From Acetobacter cibinongensis (GTDB lineage Bacteria; Pseudomonadota; Alphaproteobacteria; Acetobacterales; Acetobacteraceae): DNA of 64,000 nt. The position numbers and the translations under genes are program-made. The DNA lies in contig NZ_BAMV01000017.1 in assembly GCF_000963925.1 (NCBI RefSeq), positions 186,001 through 250,000 of the forward strand, read 5' to 3'. The notes beneath the pieces were generated by a model that was given only the letters and a program-made list of their open reading frames with translations, ran no database searches and was not told where the DNA came from. Below are positions 48,757-56,825 of the stretch, in pieces; the first letter of the stretch is position 1; every line of letters starts with the position of its first letter.

Positions 48757-51012
48757 ATGAGGCGCGCGGTGCTCTCTGCACACCAGTTTTATCTGGCTTT
48801 GGCGGAGATGGTCCGGCAAACGCTGCTGGGAGAAGGGCCGCCACGCAAACTTGACCATTTACGCTGGTTATTTGCGCCAGACTTATTGTCCTTTGGGTAT
48901 GCGCTCCGTACAACTATTTCGTCCCTCATAGCGCTTGGTATTGCGTTATGGTGGGAGCTTGGCAGCCCGCAATGGGCGGCGCTGACAGTCTGGATGGTTG
49001 CGCAGGGCACGCGCGGGAAGTCCATTGCCAAGGCGCGTTGGCATATGTTCGGCATGGTGGTGGGCACTGTATGCGCCATTATGCTGGTCGCATGTATGCC
49101 GCAAGCGCCGCTGCTGTATGTCTTCAGCCTTGCTGTGGGCATAGGGGCCTTTTGTTTCATAGGCACGCTTCTGCCCGGCCCTGCCGCCATGACCAATTAC
49201 CGTATTCACGGGATGCGGGCCTCAGGTTTTACTTATGCCATTATTGCGTTGGATGGCGTGCTAGCGCCCGACCATATTTTCGAAATTGCCATGGCGCGCG
49301 CCACCTATATTACGCTGGGTATTGTTGTTGAAACGACCATTTCCTCTCTTTTTCAGTATCGGTTGGAAAACCGGGCAAGGGACCGCCTTGCTACCAATTT
49401 TGTACAGGCTCTTGGAGGGGCGACACGCGCCCTGAGCAAACTGCTCCGGGGTGAGCGGCAGGCTGTTGCACATTCCACAGATATTTTTGGCACGATCCTG
49501 ACACTGAGCGATCAGGTCGAGTTTGCAGAAATTGAAATGGGCCGCCATCAGCATGAAGGCCACCATGCCCGCGCAGCTCTGGCGGCCATGACGGTCCTGA
49601 TGTCTCGCGGGTTGGAGTTGGCGGCCTTATTGGCTGTGCCCAACAGTCAGGGCGGTCATTACCGCCAAACGGCTGAACAGGTGAGCAACTTTTTACAAAC
49701 ACTGCCCCAGCGCCTAAAGGGGCAGTTGCCTATTCAGCCAGTGTTGGCAGAACTGTCCCTGCAACGGGCAACCTGCCGCGAACTAGCAGCAACCTGCTTG
49801 CAGGAAGAAATGGTCGCGGCCACGCACCCCCCAGTTGATCTGCCGCTTGAGCGCCAGTTGTCGCGCGAGGGGCAGATTCTACACAAACTGAGTGAAATGC
49901 TGGATGAACTTTCTCTGGCACTGCAACAGTTTGAAATGAGCCGCAACCCTCAGCCGCATGACCATTTCCATTACGGCATGCAGACATATCGTGACTGGCG
50001 CATGGCCTTTACCAACAGCCTGCGTGCTTCGGTCACTATTTTCTGTGCCGGGCTGATCTGGGTTGTCACCGCGTGGCCGGACGGGCTGACCTTCATGATG
50101 TTTGTGTCCATCGTGTGCGCCCTGTTCTCAACGCTTGAACAACCGGCACTGGCAACGCAGGCCTTTTTGCACGGCACCATATGCGCCATAGGCATGGGCG
50201 CGCTGCTGGACCTATGGGTGATTGCCCAGCCCACAACTTACGAAATGCTGGCACTCTGTCTGGCTGTTCCCATGTTGATAGGGGGGCTGGCTTTTGCGTA
50301 CCTGCCCCTTATTCTGGGGGCTGTGGCCTATAATCTTTTCCTGCCCATCCTGATAGGCCCTATTAATCAGGGGCGGATGGATGAGATCATGTATTTCAAC
50401 ACAGCCTTGCCGCTCCTGCTGGCCATGGTTTTTGCCATGTGGATGTACCGTGTTTTTCTACCGTTTGACCCGGATGGTTTGCGGTGGGACATGCGGATGG
50501 ACATTCTCCACTGGCTGCGCAGGCTGGCCACATGGCGCACACCACCATTGCCATCCGAGGTTGTGGGACGCGGCGTTGATAATTTTGTGCGCCTGTCTTC
50601 CATGTCCAGCAACAAGGGATCTTTTGTTCTGGAACGCTATTTAAGCGGCGTGCTGGCTAGCATGACCATCGGGCTGAATGTCCTGCGCCTGCGCGATATT
50701 CTGGCACGGGGTGTCCTGCCTGCGGGGGCGCACAGAGCCACACAGGACATGATGAACCGTATGCAGCGTTTTTCTGGCCGATATGGTGGCCAATATGGGC
50801 GCACGGCACGAGCAACGCATCTGGCTGTCAGCTATCTTGTGGACTGTGAGCAGACGGAAACAAACCTGTCTGTCCGGCTGGAAATGCTGCGTGCTCTGGC
50901 CTGCCTGCGGGTTATTGAGACAGAGCTTGCGCAGAATCAGGCCTTTTTTGATGCCTCGACACCATATCTTGATAAGGCTTTTCCCAAGCCGGACCTGACA
51001 GAGAAACACTGA
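48757..51012 (+). CDS. FUSC family membrane transporter (aromatic acid exporter-like)
   Basis: A large inner-membrane protein of about 751 residues from the start at 48757; an ATG at 48697 would add 20. It has two hydrophobic blocks, each of several helices, separated by a roughly 200-residue cytoplasmic helical region. The first block contains YALRTTISSLIALGIALWWELGSPQWAALTVWMVAQGTRGKSIAKARWHMFGMVVGT and the second SLRASVTIFCAGLIWVVTAWPDGLTFMMFVSIVCALF, the repeated FUSC pattern. Relatives include fusaric acid resistance proteins and AaeB. The substrate is unknown; no adjacent AaeA-type adaptor was found. Confidence 0.85.
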   Translation: MRRAVLSAHQFYLALAEMVRQTLLGEGPPRKLDHLRWLFAPDLLSFGYALRTTISSLIALGIALWWELGSPQWAALTVWMVAQGTRGKSIAKARWHMFGMVVGTVCAIMLVACMPQAPLLYVFSLAVGIGAFCFIGTLLPGPAAMTNYRIHGMRASGFTYAIIALDGVLAPDHIFEIAMARATYITLGIVVETTISSLFQYRLENRARDRLATNFVQALGGATRALSKLLRGERQAVAHSTDIFGTILTLSDQVEFAEIEMGRHQHEGHHARAALAAMTVLMSRGLELAALLAVPNSQGGHYRQTAEQVSNFLQTLPQRLKGQLPIQPVLAELSLQRATCRELAATCLQEEMVAATHPPVDLPLERQLSREGQILHKLSEMLDELSLALQQFEMSRNPQPHDHFHYGMQTYRDWRMAFTNSLRASVTIFCAGLIWVVTAWPDGLTFMMFVSIVCALFSTLEQPALATQAFLHGTICAIGMGALLDLWVIAQPTTYEMLALCLAVPMLIGGLAFAYLPLILGAVAYNLFLPILIGPINQGRMDEIMYFNTALPLLLAMVFAMWMYRVFLPFDPDGLRWDMRMDILHWLRRLATWRTPPLPSEVVGRGVDNFVRLSSMSSNKGSFVLERYLSGVLASMTIGLNVLRLRDILARGVLPAGAHRATQDMMNRMQRFSGRYGGQYGRTARATHLAVSYLVDCEQTETNLSVRLEMLRALACLRVIETELAQNQAFFDASTPYLDKAFPKPDLTEKH

Positions 51013-51170
51013 AAAATCATTTTTCTCATTATTTTATAGAGTGTTTTTCAAGACTGTTGAGTGATGCGTCTGGTTAAAAGAAACTCATCCACACGGTGTA
51101 TGGTGGCTTTCGGGAAAAGGGTGCCGTAAAATCAAGGTCTTGGTTTTGACCCGTGTGGCTGGAAAAATAG
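51013..51170 (+). promoter_or_regulatory. Leader upstream of nadA with inverted repeat
   Basis: CCACACGG at 51089-51096 and CCGTGTGG at 51151-51158 are perfectly complementary and flank about 54 bases just before the nadA start. A folded leader or a looped operator is possible. No known riboswitch was recognised. Confidence 0.4.
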
Positions 51171-52169
51171 ATGCGCCAGGTTTCTGACTCGTCCCTGTAT
51201 CATGACAAGGCAAACGCGCTTTATGAGCGTGTGAAGCATGTTGTGCCCGCTATGGAGTGGGCGACTTTTGTGGATGATATTGCAGCTATTCTGGAACTGA
51301 AGGAAAAACGGAACGCCGTTATTCTGGCGCATAATTACCAGACACCAGAAATTTTCCACTGCGTTGCAGATATTACTGGTGACTCACTCGCACTGGCGCG
51401 CAAGGCCCAGACCGTGCAAGCCGATGTTATGGTGATGGCTGGTGTTGAGTTCATGGCCGAAACGTCCAAACTGCTTAACCCTTCCAAAATGGTATTGCTC
51501 CCGTCTCAGGAGGCCGGGTGTTCTCTGGCCGAGTCCATCACAGCGGATGATGTCAGGCTGATGCGGCAGAGATACCCCGGTGTGCCTGTCGTTACTTACG
51601 TCAACACCTCGGCTGCGGTAAAAGCTGAAAGCGATATTTGCTGTACGTCAGGCAACGCCCGTCAGGTCATAGAAAGTCTGGGTGTTGAGGAAGTGATTAT
51701 GATTCCGGATGAGTTTCTGGCGCAGAATGTTGCCAGGGAAACCGGGGTCAAGGTCATTACCTGGAAAGGCCATTGTGAAGTGCATGAGCGCTTTATACCT
51801 CAAGAAATCAGGGAATGGCGTAAGGCTTTTCCGGATATTGTGGTGCTGGCTCACCCAGAATGCCCACCAGAGGTCGTGGCTGAGGCTGATTTTGCAGGCT
51901 CCACTGCCGGGATGTCTGACTTTGTTGCATCCGGCAAAGCGGCACGCGTCCTTCTGGTGACGGAGTGCTCCATGAGCGACAATCTGGCAGTTGAGCATCC
52001 GGAAGTGGAGTTTGTACGCCCCTGCAACCTGTGCCCGCATATGAAGCGTATTACCCTTCCGGCTATCCGGCAGACGCTGGAAGCAATGTCCGGGCAGGTG
52101 GAGGTTGATGCAGCCATAGCAGACCGTGCCCGGCAGTCTATTGAGCGCATGTTGGCTGTAAAAGTTTAA
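51171..52169 (+). CDS. nadA: Quinolinate synthase
   Basis: NadA is a [4Fe-4S] enzyme that condenses iminoaspartate with DHAP to quinolinate for NAD synthesis. The 332-residue protein has the three repeated domains of the family: [67 protein letters not shown], and [11 protein letters not shown]. Cluster-ligand candidates are the Cys in EAGCS, in HPECP and in the C-terminal [12 protein letters not shown]. nadC follows after 16 bases. nadB (aspartate oxidase) is absent from this operon, so iminoaspartate must come from elsewhere. Confidence 0.95.
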   Translation: MRQVSDSSLYHDKANALYERVKHVVPAMEWATFVDDIAAILELKEKRNAVILAHNYQTPEIFHCVADITGDSLALARKAQTVQADVMVMAGVEFMAETSKLLNPSKMVLLPSQEAGCSLAESITADDVRLMRQRYPGVPVVTYVNTSAAVKAESDICCTSGNARQVIESLGVEEVIMIPDEFLAQNVARETGVKVITWKGHCEVHERFIPQEIREWRKAFPDIVVLAHPECPPEVVAEADFAGSTAGMSDFVASGKAARVLLVTECSMSDNLAVEHPEVEFVRPCNLCPHMKRITLPAIRQTLEAMSGQVEVDAAIADRARQSIERMLAVKV

Positions 52170-52185
52170 ATCAGGAGTCTTTCCC

Positions 52186-53043
52186 ATGGTGCCCTCCCTG
52201 CCAGATATCATGCTGGAACCACTGGTAAGAACCGGTTTGCTGGAAGACCTTGGCCGTGGGGGAGACCTTACGACCAATGCGTTGATTGGCCCGCAGGAAA
52301 GGGTTCGTGTTGCTGTACGCAGCAGGCAGGCCGGGGTGCTGGCGGGGCTTGATCTGGTGCGTTTGTCTTTTCACCTCATTGACCCTGCGGTGCGGTTTGA
52401 ACGCCTGATGCAGGAAGGGGCAAGCGTTGCTCCGCACGATGTTGTGGCCATAGCAGAAGGACCAGCCAGCTCCATCCTGACGGGCGAGAGAGTGGGGCTA
52501 AATTTTCTATCTCATCTAAGTGGCATTGCGTCAGCAACGGCGGCCATGGTGCGTTCCGTACAGGGCAGTGGTGCGCAAATTTGCTGCACACGCAAAACTC
52601 TTCCGGGTATGAGAGCCCTTCAAAAATACGCCGTCAAAGCTGGTGGCGGAGCAAGCCACCGCATGGGGCTGGATGATGCCATCCTCATCAAGGACAACCA
52701 TATTGCGCTGGCGGGTAGTGTTGCCGGTGCCGTGGCGAAAGCGCGCGCCTATGCAGGCCATATGGTGAAAATAGAAGTGGAGGTAGATACCGTTGAGCAA
52801 CTGCAAGAACTGTTGCAGGCTGATCGGGTCGATGCCGTTCTGCTGGACAATATGTCCCTGCAGGATCTGAAAACCTGTGTCAGCATGGTGCAGGGCGCTA
52901 TGGTGGTTGAGGCATCCGGTGGCATTACCCCGCAAACGGCTCCCGCCATTGCTCAAACAGGGGTGGACCTGCTGTCTGTCGGCTGGCTGACGCACTCTGT
53001 GACAGCGCTTGATTTTGGGCTTGATTTTGAAAAGGCGCTTTAG
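52186..53043 (+). CDS. nadC: Nicotinate-nucleotide pyrophosphorylase (carboxylating)
   Basis: NadC converts quinolinate and PRPP to nicotinate mononucleotide. The 285-residue protein has the N-terminal LEDLGRGGDLTTNALIG, then GERVGLNFLSHLSGIASATAAMV, CTRKTLPGMRALQKYAVKAGGGASHRMGLDDAILIKDNHIALAG (in parts) with the conserved Arg, Lys and His residues, and VEVDTVEQLQELLQ and VEASGGITPQTA at the barrel C-terminal end. A CAGGAG site precedes the ATG. It forms the nadA-nadC unit. Confidence 0.96.
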   Translation: MVPSLPDIMLEPLVRTGLLEDLGRGGDLTTNALIGPQERVRVAVRSRQAGVLAGLDLVRLSFHLIDPAVRFERLMQEGASVAPHDVVAIAEGPASSILTGERVGLNFLSHLSGIASATAAMVRSVQGSGAQICCTRKTLPGMRALQKYAVKAGGGASHRMGLDDAILIKDNHIALAGSVAGAVAKARAYAGHMVKIEVEVDTVEQLQELLQADRVDAVLLDNMSLQDLKTCVSMVQGAMVVEASGGITPQTAPAIAQTGVDLLSVGWLTHSVTALDFGLDFEKAL

Positions 53044-53151
53044 GTTTCCTTGGTGGAAGAAAGAGCCATCAACAATCTTTGAACAGACTTTTGTATAGCT
53101 CTTATGCAAGGGTGGCGGGTCTATAAAACACAACAATAAGAGTGGCTTTCC

Positions 53152-54483
53152 ATGCGGGTTTCCCAACAGGATAAAGTGTCAGACTTTACCAATACGGCAC
53201 CGGAGGCGTGGTCTGACCAACAGGTTCGGGCTTTTTTACGCAGTCTGTTTGATGCCGCTATAGCCAGTGCCCAACCATCCCGCATTTTAGCCAAAGCCCT
53301 GCCGGAAAAGCCCAAAGGCCGCTGCATTGTGGTGGGAGCGGGCAAAGCGTCTGCCGCCATGGCCGCAGCACTGGAAGAGGCATGGCCCGACGTTGCGCTG
53401 GAAGGCGTTGTGGTGACGCGGGATGGGCACGCAGTGCCTACGCAGCATATTACCATTCTTGAGGCGTCTCACCCCGTGCCAGATGCCCGGAGTGCACAGG
53501 CTGGTCAGGCCGTGCTCAACGCAGTGAGCGGCCTTGGGGAAGAAGATTTGGTGATAGCGCTTATTTCTGGGGGCGGGTCATCTCTTCTTACCTTGCCCGT
53601 GACAGGCATGACGCTGGAAGATAAAATTTGCATTGGTCAGGAACTTTTGCGTTCTGGCGCAACAATTTCAGAAATGAACACCGTACGCAGGCATTTGTCT
53701 GCCATTAAGGGTGGCCGTTTGGCACAAGCCGCATTCCCTGCGCGTGTTGTCACGTTTGTCATGAGTGACGTGCCGGGTGATGACCCCGCAGTTATTGCCA
53801 GTGGCCCAACAGTTTCCTCCCCCACTACGGCGGAGGATGCACTGGCTATTCTGGAAAAATACGACATCACTGTGCCGGAAAGTGCCAAAGACTATTTGCG
53901 GCAGCAGAAAAAAGCATCAGAGAAACAGGCTGCCACGCACCCGGACAATAGTGTGCATATGATAGCAACCCCTTATCTGGCCCTTCAGGCAGCTGCACGT
54001 GCTGCCGGAAAAGCTGGGGTAAGAACCCTCGTTTTAGGGGATGCGCTGGAAGGCGAAAGCCGTGTAGCGGGCACTGTTTTGTCGGGTATTGCCCTGTCCG
54101 CCAAACAGCATCAGGTGCCTGTTAAAGGGCCTGCGGTTTTGCTCAGTGGGGGGGAAACCACAGTAACAATCCAGAAAGGCGAAAAACCCGGCAAAGGAGG
54201 CCGCAATACCGAATTCTTGCTGTCCTGTGCGTTAGCTTTGCGAGAAGCGGAAGGAATTTGGGTTCTGGCGGGGGATAGTGATGGCATTGACGGCACAGAA
54301 GACGCAGCGGGCGCTCTTGTAACCCCCACCACCTTGAAGCGTGGACAAAAGTCAGGTCTCAACGCAGAAAAATTCTTAAAAAATCATGATAGCTATAGTT
54401 ATTTTGAGGCTTTGAAGGATCTGATTATCATGGGTCCAACACTGGTCAACGTGAATGATATTCGCCTGATTTTTATACAATAA
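53152..54483 (+). CDS. Type-2 glycerate kinase / MOFRL family protein
   Basis: A 443-residue protein of the GckA/TtuD (MOFRL) family, which phosphorylates D-glycerate to 2-phosphoglycerate; some members were earlier called hydroxypyruvate reductases. The N-terminal domain contains RCIVVGAGKASAAMAAALEE, VVTRDGHAVPTQHI, EASHPVPDARS and LVIALISGGGSSLLTLPV. NTVRRHLSAIKGGRLA and VMSDVPGDDPAVIASGPTVSSPTT follow. The C-terminal MOFRL domain has LSGGETTVTI and GKGGRNTEFLLS. Its pathway could be glyoxylate/glycerate or tartrate use; there are no neighbours to decide. Confidence 0.9.
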   Translation: MRVSQQDKVSDFTNTAPEAWSDQQVRAFLRSLFDAAIASAQPSRILAKALPEKPKGRCIVVGAGKASAAMAAALEEAWPDVALEGVVVTRDGHAVPTQHITILEASHPVPDARSAQAGQAVLNAVSGLGEEDLVIALISGGGSSLLTLPVTGMTLEDKICIGQELLRSGATISEMNTVRRHLSAIKGGRLAQAAFPARVVTFVMSDVPGDDPAVIASGPTVSSPTTAEDALAILEKYDITVPESAKDYLRQQKKASEKQAATHPDNSVHMIATPYLALQAAARAAGKAGVRTLVLGDALEGESRVAGTVLSGIALSAKQHQVPVKGPAVLLSGGETTVTIQKGEKPGKGGRNTEFLLSCALALREAEGIWVLAGDSDGIDGTEDAAGALVTPTTLKRGQKSGLNAEKFLKNHDSYSYFEALKDLIIMGPTLVNVNDIRLIFIQ

Positions 54484-54511
54484 GGCAAGTCTTGCGGCAG
54501 GCTTTGGGTCT

Positions 54512-55135
54512 TTACGCGCTTAAAGCCTGCGTGACAGCCTGCCTGAGTGCAGGAAGAACATCGTCCTGAAAGGCCGGTGTGTGTCGTTCCCATGCGCCTG
54601 TACGCCATGATGGGTGCGGCAGCGGAAAATATCGGGGTAAATAGTCCCGGAACGCAAGGGTTCTTTCATAAACCTTACCTTTTCCCAACGCATAAGTTTG
54701 GGAATACGCCCCCACCAGCAGGGTAAGGCGAATATTGGGAAGAAGCGCCAGCACACGTTGCCGCCATAATGCGGCACATTCTGGCGGCGGGGGTTTGTCA
54801 CCGCCTTTTGGCAAAACTCCTGGGTAACAAAACGCCATGGGAACAATAGCGATCTTGTGGGGATTATAGAATTCATCCCGGCTCATGTTCAGCCATGACC
54901 GAAGGCGCTCGCCTGAGGCATCATTAAAAGGAATGCCTGTTTCATGCACGCGGGTTCCTGGTGCCTGTCCGGCTATCAGAATACGGGCGTCCGGTGAGAA
55001 ATCGAGAACAGGCCTTGGTGCAAAGGGTAATTTTCCAGCACAGGCCGTGCAGTGCCGTACTTCCTTTAAAAAGCAGGAAACCTCTTCCTGTGATGGCAGC
55101 TCAGCTAAAGCATGACCCTGCGTAAAAAGATCCAT
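54512..55135 (-). CDS. Uracil-DNA glycosylase superfamily protein
   Basis: A 207-residue protein of the PF03167 superfamily. The start at 55135 (MDLFTQGHALAELP) has GGAAGAG upstream; the open frame further upstream runs into the adhB terminator and is not used. Motif 1 is GQAPGTRVHETGIPFNDASGERLRSWL, in the place of the water-activating loop. The C-terminal motif is LPHPSWRTGAW. An early Cys pair (CTACAGK) is present but no full four-Cys cluster set is obvious. This alphaproteobacterial subgroup is uncharacterised; true uracil excision is not assured. Confidence 0.82.
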   Translation of the reverse strand: MDLFTQGHALAELPSQEEVSCFLKEVRHCTACAGKLPFAPRPVLDFSPDARILIAGQAPGTRVHETGIPFNDASGERLRSWLNMSRDEFYNPHKIAIVPMAFCYPGVLPKGGDKPPPPECAALWRQRVLALLPNIRLTLLVGAYSQTYALGKGKVYERTLAFRDYLPRYFPLPHPSWRTGAWERHTPAFQDDVLPALRQAVTQALSA

Positions 55136-55276
55136 CACGCACGTCTCTTCCAGCAGCGTCTCTCTGCGTAAGGTGAAAAGTGTGCGGGGGAGCGGTGACC
55201 AATCATGCTCAGCATATGAGGTGCTGGGGACTTGCCTGCAAGATGTGTGGCATGGTCCTTTCAGAGAAGCAGGCAT

Positions 55277-55314
55277 AAAAAAAGCGCCGCCATGTTGCCA
55301 CGGCGGCGCTTTTC
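55277..55314 (-). terminator. Strong intrinsic terminator of the adhAB transcript
   Basis: On the minus strand an AAGCGCCGCC arm and its complement GGCGGCGCTT form a GC-rich stem around a ten-base loop, followed by a T run. It lies about 40 bases after the adhB stop. A second inverted repeat (GGCTCTC/GAGAGCC) is at 55319-55341. Confidence 0.93.
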
Positions 55315-55356
55315 CCTGTGGCTCTCTGTTGCCAGAGAGCCTGCAAGGTCGTGATT

Positions 55357-56769
55357 TTACTGAGCTGCGTCTTCGCCCGTGTGGGTCTGCGGCGCAAAGG
55401 TCCAGCCAGAGCCGTATGGCTGCGGATGGAACACACCCCATGTTGCCGTTGCATCTCCACCGAAACCCCAGGAGGTGGTGGAAATTGGAGCATGGTTCAC
55501 GCGCAGTTTCTGAATGTCAGAAGCTGTGACGTTAGCAGGTGCTTTATTGCCCCATGATGTGCGGATGAAGTTGACTACATCAGCAATCTGCTGGTCAGAC
55601 AGAACGCTTTTGTAACCAGGCATAGCGACGGCAGAGGGTGCCCAGTTGGTCGGAGGCAGAACGCCACCGGCAACAATGATATGCGCCACGGATGTCGGGT
55701 TATCCGTTACCACAACGGAGTTGCCAGCCAGCGGTGGGAACATACGGCCTACGCCGCCCCCATCATTACGATGGCAGATTGCGCATTGTTCAACATAGGT
55801 GGCGGCACCCGGAGCAGAGGTATTGCCGGAATCCAGCGCCTGTGCCGTTGAGGCATCATACGTGTAGTCTCCACGTGACGGTGGGACCGGCGGCAGAGCC
55901 TTCAGGTATTTTGCCATGGCGTGCAGGTCTGCATCCGTAAAGTACTGGGTGCTCCAGCCAACAACGTCTGCCATGCCACCAAATACGGCGGAGTGGTCTG
56001 TACGGCCAGACTTCAGGAACAGGTACAGGTCTTCTTCAGACCAGCGACCAATACCAACAACCGGGTCGTTCCGCAGGCTGGGAGCAATCCAGTTATCAAT
56101 TGGTGCGCCGCCAGCCAGGAAGTCTGCACCACCGGAGGCATCAAGCGCTTTTTCCTGCATACCAAGGCCACGCGGGGTATGGCACGCACCGCAATGACCT
56201 GGGCCTGTTACCAGATATTCACCACGTGCAATCTCAGCATCGGTGCCGGGAGCCGGGGTGAAGGGTTTTGGTGTGGGGGCAAAGGTGGAGCGCCAGATGG
56301 ACAGCGGCCAACGCATGGACAGCGGCCAGGAGATACCAACAGGTTTGTTGGGCTGGGCAACCGGCTTTACGCCATGCATGAAGTAGGCATAGAGCGCCTT
56401 GATGTCTTCGTCCGACATGCGGGCAAAGGACGGGTAAGGCATTGCCGGGTACAGGCTGCTGCCGTCTTTGCGCACGCCATGACGGATGGCTTTGTCAAAG
56501 TCTTCCAGCGTGTAAGAGCCAATCCCGTAAGTGGGGTCTGGCGTGATGTTGGTGGAGTAGATGGTGCCGACCGGTGTTTCGATCGTCAGGCCACCTGCAT
56601 ACACCTGACCATGCAGTGCTGTATGGCAGGCAACGCAGTCCCCAAGGCGAGCAACATACTCGCCTTTTTTCACCAGTTCAGTGTCAGCGCCCTGAGCGTG
56701 GGCCAGTGAAGCACCAGCCAGAAGCCCGACGGTGACCGCTCCCAGAGCGGTTTTTAGTCCTTTAATCAT
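55357..56769 (-). CDS. adhB: Alcohol dehydrogenase cytochrome c subunit (subunit II)
   Basis: This is the membrane-anchored triheme cytochrome c that takes electrons from the PQQ subunit and reduces ubiquinone at the periplasmic face. The 470-residue precursor has a signal peptide ending ASLAHAQ. Three haem sites are visible: CVACH at 45-49, CGACH at about 190 and CAICH at about 328. Typical segments include GLTIETPVGTIYSTNITPDPTYGIGSYTLEDFDKAIRHG and PSFARMSDEDIKALYAYFMHGVKPV. It directly follows adhA and ends in a strong terminator. The small third subunit of the complex is not in this window. Confidence 0.95.
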   Translation of the reverse strand: MIKGLKTALGAVTVGLLAGASLAHAQGADTELVKKGEYVARLGDCVACHTALHGQVYAGGLTIETPVGTIYSTNITPDPTYGIGSYTLEDFDKAIRHGVRKDGSSLYPAMPYPSFARMSDEDIKALYAYFMHGVKPVAQPNKPVGISWPLSMRWPLSIWRSTFAPTPKPFTPAPGTDAEIARGEYLVTGPGHCGACHTPRGLGMQEKALDASGGADFLAGGAPIDNWIAPSLRNDPVVGIGRWSEEDLYLFLKSGRTDHSAVFGGMADVVGWSTQYFTDADLHAMAKYLKALPPVPPSRGDYTYDASTAQALDSGNTSAPGAATYVEQCAICHRNDGGGVGRMFPPLAGNSVVVTDNPTSVAHIIVAGGVLPPTNWAPSAVAMPGYKSVLSDQQIADVVNFIRTSWGNKAPANVTASDIQKLRVNHAPISTTSWGFGGDATATWGVFHPQPYGSGWTFAPQTHTGEDAAQ

Positions 56770-56825
56770 CGTTTTTTACCACTATCTCGCTTGTGTGCCG
56801 AATGACGTCATGACTCGCCGGACCA

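Noticed and set aside
54512-55441. 309-codon version of the uracil-DNA glycosylase-family gene
   Set aside because: The first 102 codons run through the adhB terminator and lack family similarity; the ATG at 55135 fits better.
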